A stretch of 64,000 bases of DNA from Bacteriovoracaceae bacterium (GCA_024711325.1 JANJTC010000005.1:992001-1056000), one strand, 5' to 3'. Counted from the first letter of the stretch, positions 1-8,268 are shown. A program made the numbers and translations. Notes: generated from the sequence alone by a model not told the origin.

Positions 1-872
1 AGACGATTAATGTTAGAACCTGTATCAGCAATAATGATGGTGTTAGTTTGTTTGATATCAATAATTCGTCCATATCGACTCATGAAAGGACGGAAGTTTC
101 TGGCAATTTCAGCAGCAGATACGTGCTTGAGTGAGATAACCCGCATCACATAGTTTTCAGTGTCCGGTGTATAGTTACCGGTATAGATTTTAGTCGGAGT
201 ATAGCGGATATCTCGCGCATTGATTACTTTATAAAAAGCACCGGTTTTAATGAGAGAGTATCCGGCCATATTTAAGGCCGCAAGATAGGCCTTCCAGGCA
301 TCACCCACAGTAATAGGGGTGGGAGCGATGATGGAAACCTTACCCTTTACATCTTTATCCAGAATAAGATTAATTCCTGTCAGCTTCTGCATGTGTTTGG
401 TAATTTCCATGATATCAGTATCTGGAAAGTCAAAACTTTCTACGATCTCAGGACCGAAAGCGGTCTCAGGATTGAGATTTACGTACTTACTATTTTTTGG
501 TTGGGCACTTAGTTCTGCAGATGGACGGTTCCCAAAAGTCTCTTCATTTGCATCATCATCAGAGTCTGGTTCAAAAGCTGAGTCATTATTGTTTTCTTCC
601 GGCTCATCAGCTGCAGCCTCGGATTCATTCTCAATTCTTTCTGCCGCCTTCAAGGCCGCTGCCGCATCTTCGGCCGACATTGATTCAATATCTGAAGCAG
701 TCGGTGCGGGTGTATTACCCGGAGATGGTGGTGTGCCGTTACCAGGAGTGGTATTAAATCTGGTTTGCGAACGGTATTTGTTGAATTGAGCCTTCGCCTC
801 ATAACTTCCCAGGAGAAGGGAAACATAGAGAAGGGAACTCATGAAATGCTTGTTTTGACTTCTTGTCTTCAT
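1..872 (-). CDS. gspD: Type II secretion system secretin GspD, N-terminal part (cut by window edge)
   Basis: Outer-membrane secretin that forms the T2SS exit channel; only about the first 290 residues are inside the window and the gene runs off base 1. The start at 872 (ATG) follows AAGGA with good spacing; an internal ATG at 842 would give a shorter signal peptide (MSSLLYVSLLLG). A Sec signal peptide is followed by about 100 residues of low-complexity Pro/Ala/Glu/Asp-rich linker. The N0 secretin domain comes next (FDFPDTDIMEITKHMQKLTG, then LILDKDVKGKVSIIAPTPIT) and the N1 domain begins at VMRVISLKHVSAAEIARNF. It starts 12 bases after the gspC stop, so the two are surely co-transcribed. The long acidic linker before N0 is unusual for a secretin. 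Family identity is confident. Confidence 0.9.
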   Translation of the reverse strand, partial: MKTRSQNKHFMSSLLYVSLLLGSYEAKAQFNKYRSQTRFNTTPGNGTPPSPGNTPAPTASDIESMSAEDAAAALKAAERIENESEAAADEPEENNNDSAFEPDSDDDANEETFGNRPSAELSAQPKNSKYVNLNPETAFGPEIVESFDFPDTDIMEITKHMQKLTGINLILDKDVKGKVSIIAPTPITVGDAWKAYLAALNMAGYSLIKTGAFYKVINARDIRYTPTKIYTGNYTPDTENYVMRVISLKHVSAAEIARNFRPFMSRYGRIIDIKQTNTIIIADTGSNINR

Positions 873-884
873 TTCCGCTCGTCC

Positions 885-2225
885 TTATTTCTTGATGGAA
901 TACTCTTGTACAGAGTTTGAACCTTCACGCTTAACTCCGAGCTGAAGATTATCCAGGTTTTTTATACGACCAAAAAGGGCCATGACTTCATTCAAGTCAG
1001 CAATTGGTTTTCCATTAATCGAGGTAATGATGTCCTGATCCTGAAGACCCAGATAAGGGAAAATTCCTTCTGGATCCATTTCAGTCAATTTAAATGATAA
1101 AGTACCATCAGGATTTTGAATTTTTATTGCCCTGGCTTGAGTTAAAATGGCAGAAAGATCTTTCATCTTCTCATCGAGGAGGGCCTTAGAAATGATGAAC
1201 TTATTTCCAACATTTTCAATACCGGAAATTTTCTTATTGGCCTTGTATTGACGACTTTGTGACGGACTCATTACGGAAATTGGTGAGCGGGCCTCTTTGG
1301 CCTTATCAGAAGCGATACTTTCACAAATACCACTTTCAAGATTTTTCACCAGAATTTCAAGCCGTGTAATTTTAAAAACTTTGGCAAGATTATCAATTTG
1401 ATCACCTTCACGAAGTTCTTTAAGTGAACGATCACCACGCACTTGAACTGATGCCAGGGACTTAACTGTATCCTGAAGAACAATCGTGTTGACGAGTTTT
1501 ATTGGCAATGAGCTTGGTTGTTGAGCTTCTTCACATTTAGTATCGGCCAGTTTCTTTTTGGTACCCAGACCGGTATTTGTCCTGAAAATATTGATGCTTT
1601 TCACTTGGCCCAAAGTGCCCGGGTTAAAGTTTTCATCAAGATCAATCGCGACTCGGTAATCCCTTGCTGTATCTAAGGCCGGAGCCCCCCTTAGTACAAG
1701 AGCAGTTATTTTTCCTAAAGTATAGGTAACGCCACAAATGATAATGACCAGGGCCACTTGATGAATGGTTTCACGTGCCTCACGTGATAAAAACTTTTCG
1801 ATACTCTGACTTAGACTTGGAGAAAGTAATGCAGGAGTCTTACCTGACTTCGCTTTGAAACTATCAGGGAGTTTCCATTCTTTAGCATTAATACCGGAAA
1901 TCTTTTTACTCATTCCAGAAAAAGATTGGGCTAACTTATCTCTCCAGGTAAGTTTTAAAAGAGGAAGGGGAGTTTCCCCCGTTAAATCATCTTCTCCATC
2001 TTCATCAGCAATATCATTTTCTGTTGCAGACTTCGATGAACGAAGACGTGAAAAAGCTTGAGTGATTTTTTCTTTAAATGTTGGCCTTAATTCTGGTAAT
2101 GGAATTTCACCCGTAAAATCTTCATCAGGCATTTCATCTTCAGGTATATCATCCTGATCAGATAAGTCCTTCATCTTCTTGCGATTTAGTTTGTTTTTAA
2201 GGAAGTCTTTGATTTTATTTATCAT
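885..2225 (-). CDS. gspC: Type II secretion system protein GspC with extended cytosolic N-terminus and PDZ domain
   Basis: Inner-membrane T2SS subunit that links the inner-membrane platform to the secretin GspD. The 446 residues are longer than usual (about 270-300) because about 155 cytosolic residues precede the single membrane segment (roughly 156-171, HQVALVIIICGVTYTLG); ordinary GspC has only about 20. The extension is acidic and carries two copies of a 24-residue motif (36-59 and 80-103). After the membrane come an HR-type domain (SLASVQVRGDRSLKELREGD onwards) and a C-terminal PDZ domain with LGLQDQDIITSINGKPI. No strong Shine-Dalgarno precedes the ATG. gspD follows directly. The call rests on domain order plus the neighbouring secretin. 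Confidence 0.86.
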   Translation of the reverse strand: MINKIKDFLKNKLNRKKMKDLSDQDDIPEDEMPDEDFTGEIPLPELRPTFKEKITQAFSRLRSSKSATENDIADEDGEDDLTGETPLPLLKLTWRDKLAQSFSGMSKKISGINAKEWKLPDSFKAKSGKTPALLSPSLSQSIEKFLSREARETIHQVALVIIICGVTYTLGKITALVLRGAPALDTARDYRVAIDLDENFNPGTLGQVKSINIFRTNTGLGTKKKLADTKCEEAQQPSSLPIKLVNTIVLQDTVKSLASVQVRGDRSLKELREGDQIDNLAKVFKITRLEILVKNLESGICESIASDKAKEARSPISVMSPSQSRQYKANKKISGIENVGNKFIISKALLDEKMKDLSAILTQARAIKIQNPDGTLSFKLTEMDPEGIFPYLGLQDQDIITSINGKPIADLNEVMALFGRIKNLDNLQLGVKREGSNSVQEYSIKK

Positions 2226-2430
2226 TAATTTATTGTCATCAAATTTGATGTTATGTGCAAGCTCTCTTAATGGTGAAATTAATTGAAGTGAAAAAGTCGG
2301 GAATACATAGTTGATTATTCTGCTTTCGTATCTTAAGTTTGCTGCATAAATCAGGTTAGAATTCCTGTACTTTGATTCAGAACGGCCTTTATAATGTTTT
2401 TACATATTTTTCATTCTTCAAAGAGGCCTT

Positions 2431-4206
2431 ATGTCAGCAAATGAAAATCAAAAAGAAATAGAATCTATTGTAAAAAGCATGTTTTATGGAGAAATTCAGG
2501 AAGACGAAGTTTTCCCATTTCCCCATTTAGATGAAAATCAAATTGAAATGGCCAAGGCGATGGTCGATGCCATTGATAAATTCGCAACTGCTAATATTGA
2601 TTCAGCTAAATTTGATAAAGACGCCAAAATCCCTCAAGAAGTTTTGGATGGTCTTGCCGGCCTGGGGCTATGTGGTCTGGCAGTAGGCGAGGAGTATGGC
2701 GGACTGGGTCTGGATACTACTCTCTATGCCCGGGTGTTTTCTCAAATTGCTGGTTTTGACGGTGCCGTGGCCACCACTTTGGGAGCTCACCAGTCCATTG
2801 GTTTTAAGGCCCTCTTAAATGAAGGTAACGAAGAACAGAAGAAATTCTGGCTTCCTAAGCTTGCTAGCGGAGAAGTTTATGCAGCTTTCTGTCTGACTGA
2901 ACCCGGATCAGGTTCAGATGCCTATTCCATTAAAACTAAAGCAGTAAAAAATAGTGATGGAACTTACACTATCACCGGACAAAAACTCTGGATCACAAAT
3001 GCCGGTATGGCCGGATTCTATTCAGTCTTTGCTAAAACCGAGCATGAAGATAGTAAAGGTGAGAAGGTCGAAAAAATTACCTGCTTTATTGTAGAAAAAG
3101 AGAGAGAAGGGGTTTCTTTCGGAGAGAAAGAAGACAAAATGGGAATCCGTGCTTCTGAAACACGTGCTGTTTATTTCGATAAAGTGACAGTTCCTGCTTC
3201 AAATATTATTGGAGAACCAGGCAAGGGTTTCAAAATTGCCATGAATGTGTTGAACACTGGAAGACTTTCTCTAGGTTCTGGTTCTGTAGGTGGAATGAAG
3301 ATGATCCTTAAGTTAGCAACTGCTCAGGCCAAGGCCAGAAAACAGTTTGGTGACTATATCGTAAATTTTGGTTTGATTCAGGAAAAGCTTGCGACGATGG
3401 CGGCCAATATTTATGCTGCTGAAAGCATGGTTTACATGACTACAGGTAAGATCACTCAAGGGATGAGCGAGTTCTCTCATGAATCAGCTATCTGTAAAGT
3501 TTATTGCTCAGAAAGACTATGGGACACTATTGATAAGGCAACTCAGATTGCGGCCGGTAATGCTTATATGCGTGAGTATCCGTACGAGAGAATCATGCGT
3601 GACTGTCGAATAAACCTGATTTTTGAAGGGACAAACGAAATTCTTCGAATCTTTACTGCCCTTTCAGGAATTAAGGCGCCCTCCGATGATTTAAAAGAAC
3701 TTGGAAAAATAGCTGATGTATCAAAGGCATTGAAAGATCCAATTAAATCTGTAGGTGTCTTAACGGATTTTGCGAAAAAACGAATTAGTAAACGTTTTGG
3801 TTCCAAGACTCTTTCTAAGATCCACCCGAGTCTGGAAAATCATGGTAATCGTTTTGTAACATCACTTAAAGATTTTGCGATTGCTGTTGAGAATACGATC
3901 ATGAAATTCGGAAAGAACATTATCGGTAATGAGCTAGTACAAATGAGAATCGCCAATATGTCGATTGAACTCTATGCTCAGCTGTGTGTCCTTTCAAGAA
4001 CGACTGCCATTCTCAACCGTACTGATATTTCCGACAAAGATAAAGAGTATGTCAGTCTAATGACTGAAGTCATTTGCCGTGACAGTCGTCAGACTTTTAC
4101 AAAAAATTATAAACGCCTTAACTCAAGCTATGACAAGCTTCTTCCAAAAGTCTCACAGGCAGTAGCGGAAAGAGATGGATTTGGCTTTGATATCATCGAC
4201 TTCTAA
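2431..4206 (+). CDS. Acyl-CoA dehydrogenase (VLCAD/ACAD9-like, long form)
   Basis: FAD-dependent enzyme for the first step of fatty-acid beta-oxidation, forming trans-2-enoyl-CoA. It has 591 residues: N-terminal, middle and C-terminal acyl-CoA dehydrogenase domains, then an extra helical region after about residue 420, as in membrane-associated very-long-chain enzymes. Visible motifs are LTEPGSGSD (155-163) and KLWITNAG in the flavin/substrate region, RKQFG, and IFEGTNEILR with the presumed catalytic base Glu399, the position used in VLCAD-type enzymes. The ATG follows AAAGAGG. The downstream lipoprotein gene overlaps its 3' end by up to 32 bases. The chain-length preference is inferred from length only. 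Confidence 0.9.
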   Translation: MSANENQKEIESIVKSMFYGEIQEDEVFPFPHLDENQIEMAKAMVDAIDKFATANIDSAKFDKDAKIPQEVLDGLAGLGLCGLAVGEEYGGLGLDTTLYARVFSQIAGFDGAVATTLGAHQSIGFKALLNEGNEEQKKFWLPKLASGEVYAAFCLTEPGSGSDAYSIKTKAVKNSDGTYTITGQKLWITNAGMAGFYSVFAKTEHEDSKGEKVEKITCFIVEKEREGVSFGEKEDKMGIRASETRAVYFDKVTVPASNIIGEPGKGFKIAMNVLNTGRLSLGSGSVGGMKMILKLATAQAKARKQFGDYIVNFGLIQEKLATMAANIYAAESMVYMTTGKITQGMSEFSHESAICKVYCSERLWDTIDKATQIAAGNAYMREYPYERIMRDCRINLIFEGTNEILRIFTALSGIKAPSDDLKELGKIADVSKALKDPIKSVGVLTDFAKKRISKRFGSKTLSKIHPSLENHGNRFVTSLKDFAIAVENTIMKFGKNIIGNELVQMRIANMSIELYAQLCVLSRTTAILNRTDISDKDKEYVSLMTEVICRDSRQTFTKNYKRLNSSYDKLLPKVSQAVAERDGFGFDIIDF

Positions 4207-6019
4207 ACTTATCAGGAGGAAACTCAACCTGGGTTTCCTCCTGCCTTTATTGTTGGCCTGTTCGTCACCGCTTAAAAAAAGTGTTGATGAAGAGTCCATA
4301 AAACTCTCTGAAGAACTTGATTCCCTTTCAAAAAAAGTTCAAACGATGAACTTCGGGCCAACTTTAAAAGCCGAGGGAAGTTTTCTGGATAAATCCAGTG
4401 AATATGGTCTGGATGGCCTTTACGCTGTAGCTATTAATGCCATTGATTTCAACTTTGATGGACACACAGATTTGGTTATCTTACCTACTTATTACTCAAG
4501 ACCAAAATTTTACATCTGGAAGCCGGCCCTTAAAAAATTTGAATTATGGCAGCATGATCCACTTCCTTTGGATTTTAAGGCGAGCTTCATGCTCTTTTAT
4601 GATATGAATAAGGATAAGATTCCTGATCTAGTCGCTGGTGTTTTGAATCAGAGAAGTGAAGTCAGCCAAATCCCTTTAAAAATTTATTTTGGTAACATGT
4701 GGTCCGGAAAGTTAGTACTGGAAGAAGCTCCTGCCGCCTTCAACCTTCCGGTTGAGCCAACATCTTCGCTTTCAGTTATTGATTATAATCTAGATGGGTG
4801 GCCTGACCTATTTGTTTCAAACTGGTTTGAGCATAAAAATAATCAGTATCTTCCTGTAGCTGACAGACTCTTAAAAAACAATAGAGGTAAATTTGAAGAT
4901 GTGACGGCGTTATTAAAAGAGGAAGGCACTAAATCCTCTGATCAGTTATATCCTCCTAATGCCAAACCAACTTATGGTTCCTCAACATGTGATATCGATC
5001 AAAATGGCCACCCGGATATCCTGACAGTTTCTTCATCGGGACATAAGAACAAGATGTGGATGAATCTTCGGGAGTCTGGGACAGGTGAGCGCTATTTTGA
5101 AGATTTGGGACCTGTCACAAATTATGCTTCTGATCCGGATGGTAATCTCATCCCAACAGGAGGAGGACGATCTTTTTTCAGTGCCTGTACCGACTATAAT
5201 GATGATGGCATTATGGATATTTTTGTAGGCGAACTCTCGCACGCCTATGATAATGAATCGGTAGATCGCTCAAGTGTTTTGACAGGATCTAAAGAAACAT
5301 ATCCCCCTTATTTTTTACGAACAGAATATGTTAGTGATGCCATGAGTGAGTCCTGGAATCAGGGAGATCGCCGTGGAACATGGGTGGATTATAATCTGGA
5401 TGGAAAAGTTGATATGTTGCTGGATAACTCTGGTTTCCCCCCATACTCCCGTCTGGTTCTTTTTGAGCAGGATGAAACCCGCGCTTTCATGAACGTAGCT
5501 TCTCAACTGGGCATTGATATTGTTAACCCTTCAGGAACCGTTGTTCTGGATGTGAATAAGGACGGGCTTCCTGATATTTTAACCTCCCAGAACAATATTC
5601 GGAAATCTGACATTAAGCCGCGTCTGTACCTCTTTGAAAATAACAATAAGGTTGCAGGCAGAAGAGCGATAAAAGTTCATTTAAGCGGTATTAAGTCCAA
5701 TACAGATGGAATCGGTTCCATGGTGATGCTTTATACAAAAACTAAAACTAAGAAAATCGTCCAGCGCCGATGGGTTGAATACACCCAAGGGGGCCTTCCT
5801 TCCCAGAATGAGTCTGGTGTTCATTTTGGAATAGGGGAAGGGGTCGAGGTGGTTGGTTTAAAAGTGCGCTGGCCGTACTTAAGAAAAAATGGATTTAGCT
5901 CGGGTGAAGTCATAGAGAAGCTTTATTCACTCAAAAGCTTTGGGGAAAAAGATTATCTTGAAATTACCGTTTGTGAGGATGGAAAAGTTTTAAACGGTAA
6001 AATGTCCTGTCAATTTTAA
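4175..6019 (+). CDS. FG-GAP/VCBS-repeat lipoprotein with C-terminal ASPIC/UnbV domain (CRTAC1-like)
   Basis: Predicted secreted, lipid-anchored beta-propeller protein of 614 residues. The N-terminus has a positive patch (RRK), a hydrophobic stretch and a lipobox ending in Cys29 (LLLAC). Calcium-binding FG-GAP type repeats recur through the body: DFNFDGHTDL, DYNLDGWPDL, DIDQNGHPDI, DYNDDGIMDI, DYNLDGKVDM and DVNKDGLPDI. The last part (SGIKSNTDGIGSMVMLY to LKVRWP) resembles the ASPIC/UnbV domain. Its start overlaps the acyl-CoA dehydrogenase end; besides ATG 4175, TTG 4181 or 4187 (GGAAAG at 4167-4172) are possible. A perfect 11-bp hairpin lies inside the signal-peptide codons. The role is unknown; adhesion or ligand binding at the cell surface is likely for such propellers. 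The stop codon touches the insertion element. Confidence 0.82.
   Translation: MDLALISSTSKLIRRKLNLGFLLPLLLACSSPLKKSVDEESIKLSEELDSLSKKVQTMNFGPTLKAEGSFLDKSSEYGLDGLYAVAINAIDFNFDGHTDLVILPTYYSRPKFYIWKPALKKFELWQHDPLPLDFKASFMLFYDMNKDKIPDLVAGVLNQRSEVSQIPLKIYFGNMWSGKLVLEEAPAAFNLPVEPTSSLSVIDYNLDGWPDLFVSNWFEHKNNQYLPVADRLLKNNRGKFEDVTALLKEEGTKSSDQLYPPNAKPTYGSSTCDIDQNGHPDILTVSSSGHKNKMWMNLRESGTGERYFEDLGPVTNYASDPDGNLIPTGGGRSFFSACTDYNDDGIMDIFVGELSHAYDNESVDRSSVLTGSKETYPPYFLRTEYVSDAMSESWNQGDRRGTWVDYNLDGKVDMLLDNSGFPPYSRLVLFEQDETRAFMNVASQLGIDIVNPSGTVVLDVNKDGLPDILTSQNNIRKSDIKPRLYLFENNNKVAGRRAIKVHLSGIKSNTDGIGSMVMLYTKTKTKKIVQRRWVEYTQGGLPSQNESGVHFGIGEGVEVVGLKVRWPYLRKNGFSSGEVIEKLYSLKSFGEKDYLEITVCEDGKVLNGKMSCQF
4213..4243 (+). 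promoter_or_regulatory. Perfect 11-bp stem-loop at the dehydrogenase/lipoprotein gene junction
   Basis: CAGGAGGAAAC (4213-4223) and its exact reverse complement GTTTCCTCCTG (4233-4243) enclose a 9-base loop. The stem begins 7 bases after the dehydrogenase stop and holds an AGGAGG sequence. It is followed by CCTTTATTG, so a weak terminator is possible, but it lies within the lipoprotein's coding region. It could couple translation of the two genes, because a ribosome ending at 4206 would open it. Confidence 0.5.
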
Positions 6020-6041
6020 ACTGCCCCTTTATATTGGTGTT
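6018..6041 (+). repeat. Left terminal inverted repeat of the IS1-like element
   Basis: Begins AAACTGCCCC and ends ATTGGTGTT. It pairs with 7032-7055 over 24 positions with 19 matches. It lies in the gap between the lipoprotein stop and the transposase stop, overlapping the latter. Confidence 0.6.
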
Positions 6042-6928
6042 ATTTCCCTTGAAAGCAGCAGTTCATTATAAAAGTACATAAAAATATCCAAGTGATCTTT
6101 CAGCCTCGCCGGATCCTTGGTAGTGCACCAGGTTTTACGTATCAGGCGATTCACATTTGCTCTTAAAATTGCACAAGTATGGTTTACGATGAATAGCGGA
6201 TCAAAATTAATTTTTTTAAGTTCACCTTGTCCCGCAACGCAGGCCCTTTCACTTTTAAATGTCAGATGTTTGGCCCTTGGTAAATAGGACGAAACAAATC
6301 CCGGATAACGTTGATGTTCATCAGATTTCACCACAACTTCGGCAGATACTATAGGTGAAATAATCTGAAACACCCTGGTGAGTCCATTAAAATGCTCATC
6401 TTTTCGATTGCCATATTTTTTAACAGCAAGTTTTGAAAGGTGGCCAAACGCCGGAATTTGCGAGACTTCAAGGGCCAGAATCCTTCTTCGATCCTCATCC
6501 ACAGCAACCGTCACACTGAGTGGTTTTAGTTTTGAATTTTCTTTTGTGATCAGATCATCAAGCTGCATATTATGAATTCGACCTTTAAACGTCTCAAGTT
6601 TTTTTTGATTAAGTTCCTTGCAACGTTTGGCGAGGTACGGAAGTTTTCTTTCGACCGTTTTTTTATCGACACCAAGAAAAAACGCCGATCTCCTCATTGA
6701 AACGCCAGAGGCCAGTAGTTTCAAAAGTGGGAAATTAATCCTTCGCCGTTTCTGACAATAGGTCGCTGTAAAGGTGGCATTTGAGAAGCGAGTTCCGCAG
6801 GTTTTACAACGAAAACGCTGAATAATTTTTGAGTCTTCCTTGCGACGAAAAGATCCGTCACGGATAAAGTTTTTGGGAAATGCGCAGTCGGACTTAGGGC
6901 AATTTTTTTTCATGCCCAGATAGTGCAA
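6029..6928 (-). CDS. IS1-like DDE transposase with N-terminal zinc ribbon
   Basis: Up to 299 residues. The N-terminus has a CxxxxC...CxxC zinc ribbon (CPKSDC, RCKTCG) followed by a helix-turn-helix-like stretch (LLASGVSMRRSAFFLGVDKK). The core resembles IS1-family DDE enzymes: first Asp in MQLDDLIT, second Asp in VVKSDEHQRYP, and a basic block RLIRKTWCTTKD that aligns with the IS1 RFRRKS segment. By that alignment the usual third acidic residue falls on Asn in VNHTCAILRANVNRL, so catalytic competence is uncertain. The start could be TTG 6928 (AGGA upstream) or ATG 6913. It is the only gene inside the repeats 6018-6041 and 7032-7055. A domesticated DNA-binding protein is the alternative. Confidence 0.7.
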   Translation of the reverse strand: MHYLGMKKNCPKSDCAFPKNFIRDGSFRRKEDSKIIQRFRCKTCGTRFSNATFTATYCQKRRRINFPLLKLLASGVSMRRSAFFLGVDKKTVERKLPYLAKRCKELNQKKLETFKGRIHNMQLDDLITKENSKLKPLSVTVAVDEDRRRILALEVSQIPAFGHLSKLAVKKYGNRKDEHFNGLTRVFQIISPIVSAEVVVKSDEHQRYPGFVSSYLPRAKHLTFKSERACVAGQGELKKINFDPLFIVNHTCAILRANVNRLIRKTWCTTKDPARLKDHLDIFMYFYNELLLSREITPI

Positions 6929-7031
6929 AAGATGGTCCTAGTTACAAAACTGTAACCACTCGAAGTTAAAAGTCTTCTAACGCATCCAGAAAAACCAATG
7001 GCATCCTCTGAATGGTTTTAAAGTTTTTACC

Positions 7032-7055
7032 AACACCAATGAAGTAGGGCAGTTT
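7032..7055 (+). repeat. Right terminal inverted repeat of the IS1-like element
   Basis: Begins AACACCAAT and ends AGGGCAGTTT. It is the inverted partner of 6018-6041, with five mismatches, all in the middle. Its last base is the first base of the LysR gene's stop codon (complement strand). Confidence 0.6.
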
Positions 7056-7870
7056 TAGCGCTTCTTAATGATGTCTACCAGTTGTTTGATGTGGGTGGGC
7101 ATGGTCTTAAAATTCAAGCTTGAAAGATGAATATTACCTTTTTGAAGCCCTTTAAGATCATAAGTTTTTAGATGCATTTCCGGTTCAACGGTATGATCTG
7201 GAACAATCGCTATCCCAACACCTTTACGAACCAGTTTTAAAATCGTGGTTATGGAATTAACCACGATTGTTTTATTAGAACGTTTTTTGTTCAAGTGAAA
7301 TAAGTGATCCTGATCGGAATAAACGATCCAGGTATATTCGTGAGCATCTTTAGGATTGATCTCAGTCTTACTGATGAGAACCATCTTCTCATCAAAAAGT
7401 TTAAGTGAACTCACAATCTCACTTTGAATATTTTCTGTGGTGAAGATTAAGTCATATTTACCATTATGTAGCTTCTCTTTCAGCATATCCAGGCTGTTCA
7501 CTTCAACAGATAGTTGGTGTTGATTATTTTTTGAAAATTCAACCATTACATCATTGAACCAGGTCTCAAGTAAACCGTGTAGGATACCAACGCGGATGGT
7601 TTTATTCATATGACCAAAAAAAATATCCTGAAGACGGCCTTCGAAATGATCGAGTTCGTCCAGCAGGGCCTGGCCTTTATCAGTCAAGATAACTTGTTTG
7701 GAAGAACGGATGATAAGTTGTTCACCCACTGACTCTTCCAGTAGTTTTATCTGACGGGAAACTGCTGACTGAGCAATATTTAATTCAAGGGCCGCTTTTG
7801 AGAAATTGAGGTAACGAGAAGTCACCATGAAGGCCTTAAGATAACGATAATCCAATGAGATATCTTTCAT
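7055..7870 (-). CDS. LysR-family transcriptional regulator
   Basis: 271 residues. The N-terminal winged helix-turn-helix is typical of the family: YLKAFMVTSRYLNFSKAALE, then LNIAQSAVSRQIKLLEESVG. The substrate-binding half that follows is shorter than usual (family about 300). The protein starts with ATG at 7870, overlapping the stop of the IscA-like gene by four bases (ATGA), so the two are co-transcribed and probably translationally coupled. The stop coincides with the end of the insertion element, so a few C-terminal residues may have been replaced when the element landed. The effector and targets are unknown. It may regulate its own operon, or it may be a passenger. Confidence 0.88.
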   Translation of the reverse strand: MKDISLDYRYLKAFMVTSRYLNFSKAALELNIAQSAVSRQIKLLEESVGEQLIIRSSKQVILTDKGQALLDELDHFEGRLQDIFFGHMNKTIRVGILHGLLETWFNDVMVEFSKNNQHQLSVEVNSLDMLKEKLHNGKYDLIFTTENIQSEIVSSLKLFDEKMVLISKTEINPKDAHEYTWIVYSDQDHLFHLNKKRSNKTIVVNSITTILKLVRKGVGIAIVPDHTVEPEMHLKTYDLKGLQKGNIHLSSLNFKTMPTHIKQLVDIIKKR

Positions 7871-8268
7871 GCTTTAGCCCATGGAGGAAGTTTTGATTCG
7901 TCTTTAAAGAATTTACCACGATGTTCTCCGTCGGCCGCATTAGTCACTACAAAGCCTTCATCATTATTTGAAGTATCAAGCAAATAATCCAAAGTGGAAT
8001 CTTGGGTATAGTAGGCCGTAAAAGGATCAATCAAAATTTTCAGCTCAAAGTTAATGAGCGGGTAATTCTGGATAATGACCAGATCATCCGGATGGAGTTC
8101 GGAAAAACCGGTGTCATAAGTAAAGCCTTCGCAACCTTTTCCGCCGATTTTAATCCGGAATGATAAACCTTCTAAAGTATAGTCATTTTCCTGCATGAGT
8201 TGAATTTGGCGAACAGCGCTATCAGTCGCAAATAGTTTTATATCAGAGGCCTGTAGAGTCTTTTCCAT
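7867..8268 (-). CDS. IscA/HesB-like (A-type carrier fold) protein lacking the C-terminal CxC
   Basis: 133 residues from ATG 8268; an upstream in-frame TTG at 8316 has no support. The fold signature is present: AVRQIQLMQEN, LSFRIKIGGKGCEGFTYDTG (the first conserved Cys sits in GKGCEG), then ILIDPFTAYYTQDSTLDYL. True A-type iron-sulfur carriers end with a Cys-Gly-Cys that binds the cluster. Here that region reads GFVVTNAADGEHRGKFF with no cysteine, so it is unlikely to bind a cluster in the usual way. It is upstream of, and overlapping, a LysR regulator. It may be a repurposed scaffold or a sensor partner; the function is inferred only from the fold. Confidence 0.7.
   Translation of the reverse strand: MEKTLQASDIKLFATDSAVRQIQLMQENDYTLEGLSFRIKIGGKGCEGFTYDTGFSELHPDDLVIIQNYPLINFELKILIDPFTAYYTQDSTLDYLLDTSNNDEGFVVTNAADGEHRGKFFKDESKLPPWAKA

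Larger units (their letters stand above)
6018..7055 (-). mobile_element. IS1-like insertion sequence, about 1.04 kb, with imperfect terminal inverted repeats
   Basis: The transposase-like gene 6029-6928 is bracketed by inverted repeats. The left end 6018-6041 and the right end 7032-7055 match at 19 of 24 positions when one is reverse-complemented: a 9-base perfect inner block AACACCAAT and a 9-base perfect outer block GGGCAGTTT. The stop codons of both flanking genes (lipoprotein at 6017-6019, LysR at 7055-7057) coincide with the element ends. No direct target duplication is visible (TGTCAATTTT on the left, TAGCGCTTCT on the right), so the insertion is probably old or the flanks have drifted. 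The boundaries are inferred from the repeats. Confidence 0.62.

Noticed and set aside
2237..2250. Perfect 14-bp palindrome CATCAAATTTGATG upstream of gspC
   Set aside because: A 7-base-arm palindrome is expected several times by chance in 64 kb, and it has no second copy or promoter context.
6941..6956. GTTACA-AAAC-TGTAAC inverted repeat upstream of the transposase as the same operator family
   Set aside because: The arms match but the spacer is four bases instead of one, and it lies in the mobile element, so a shared regulator is not supported.
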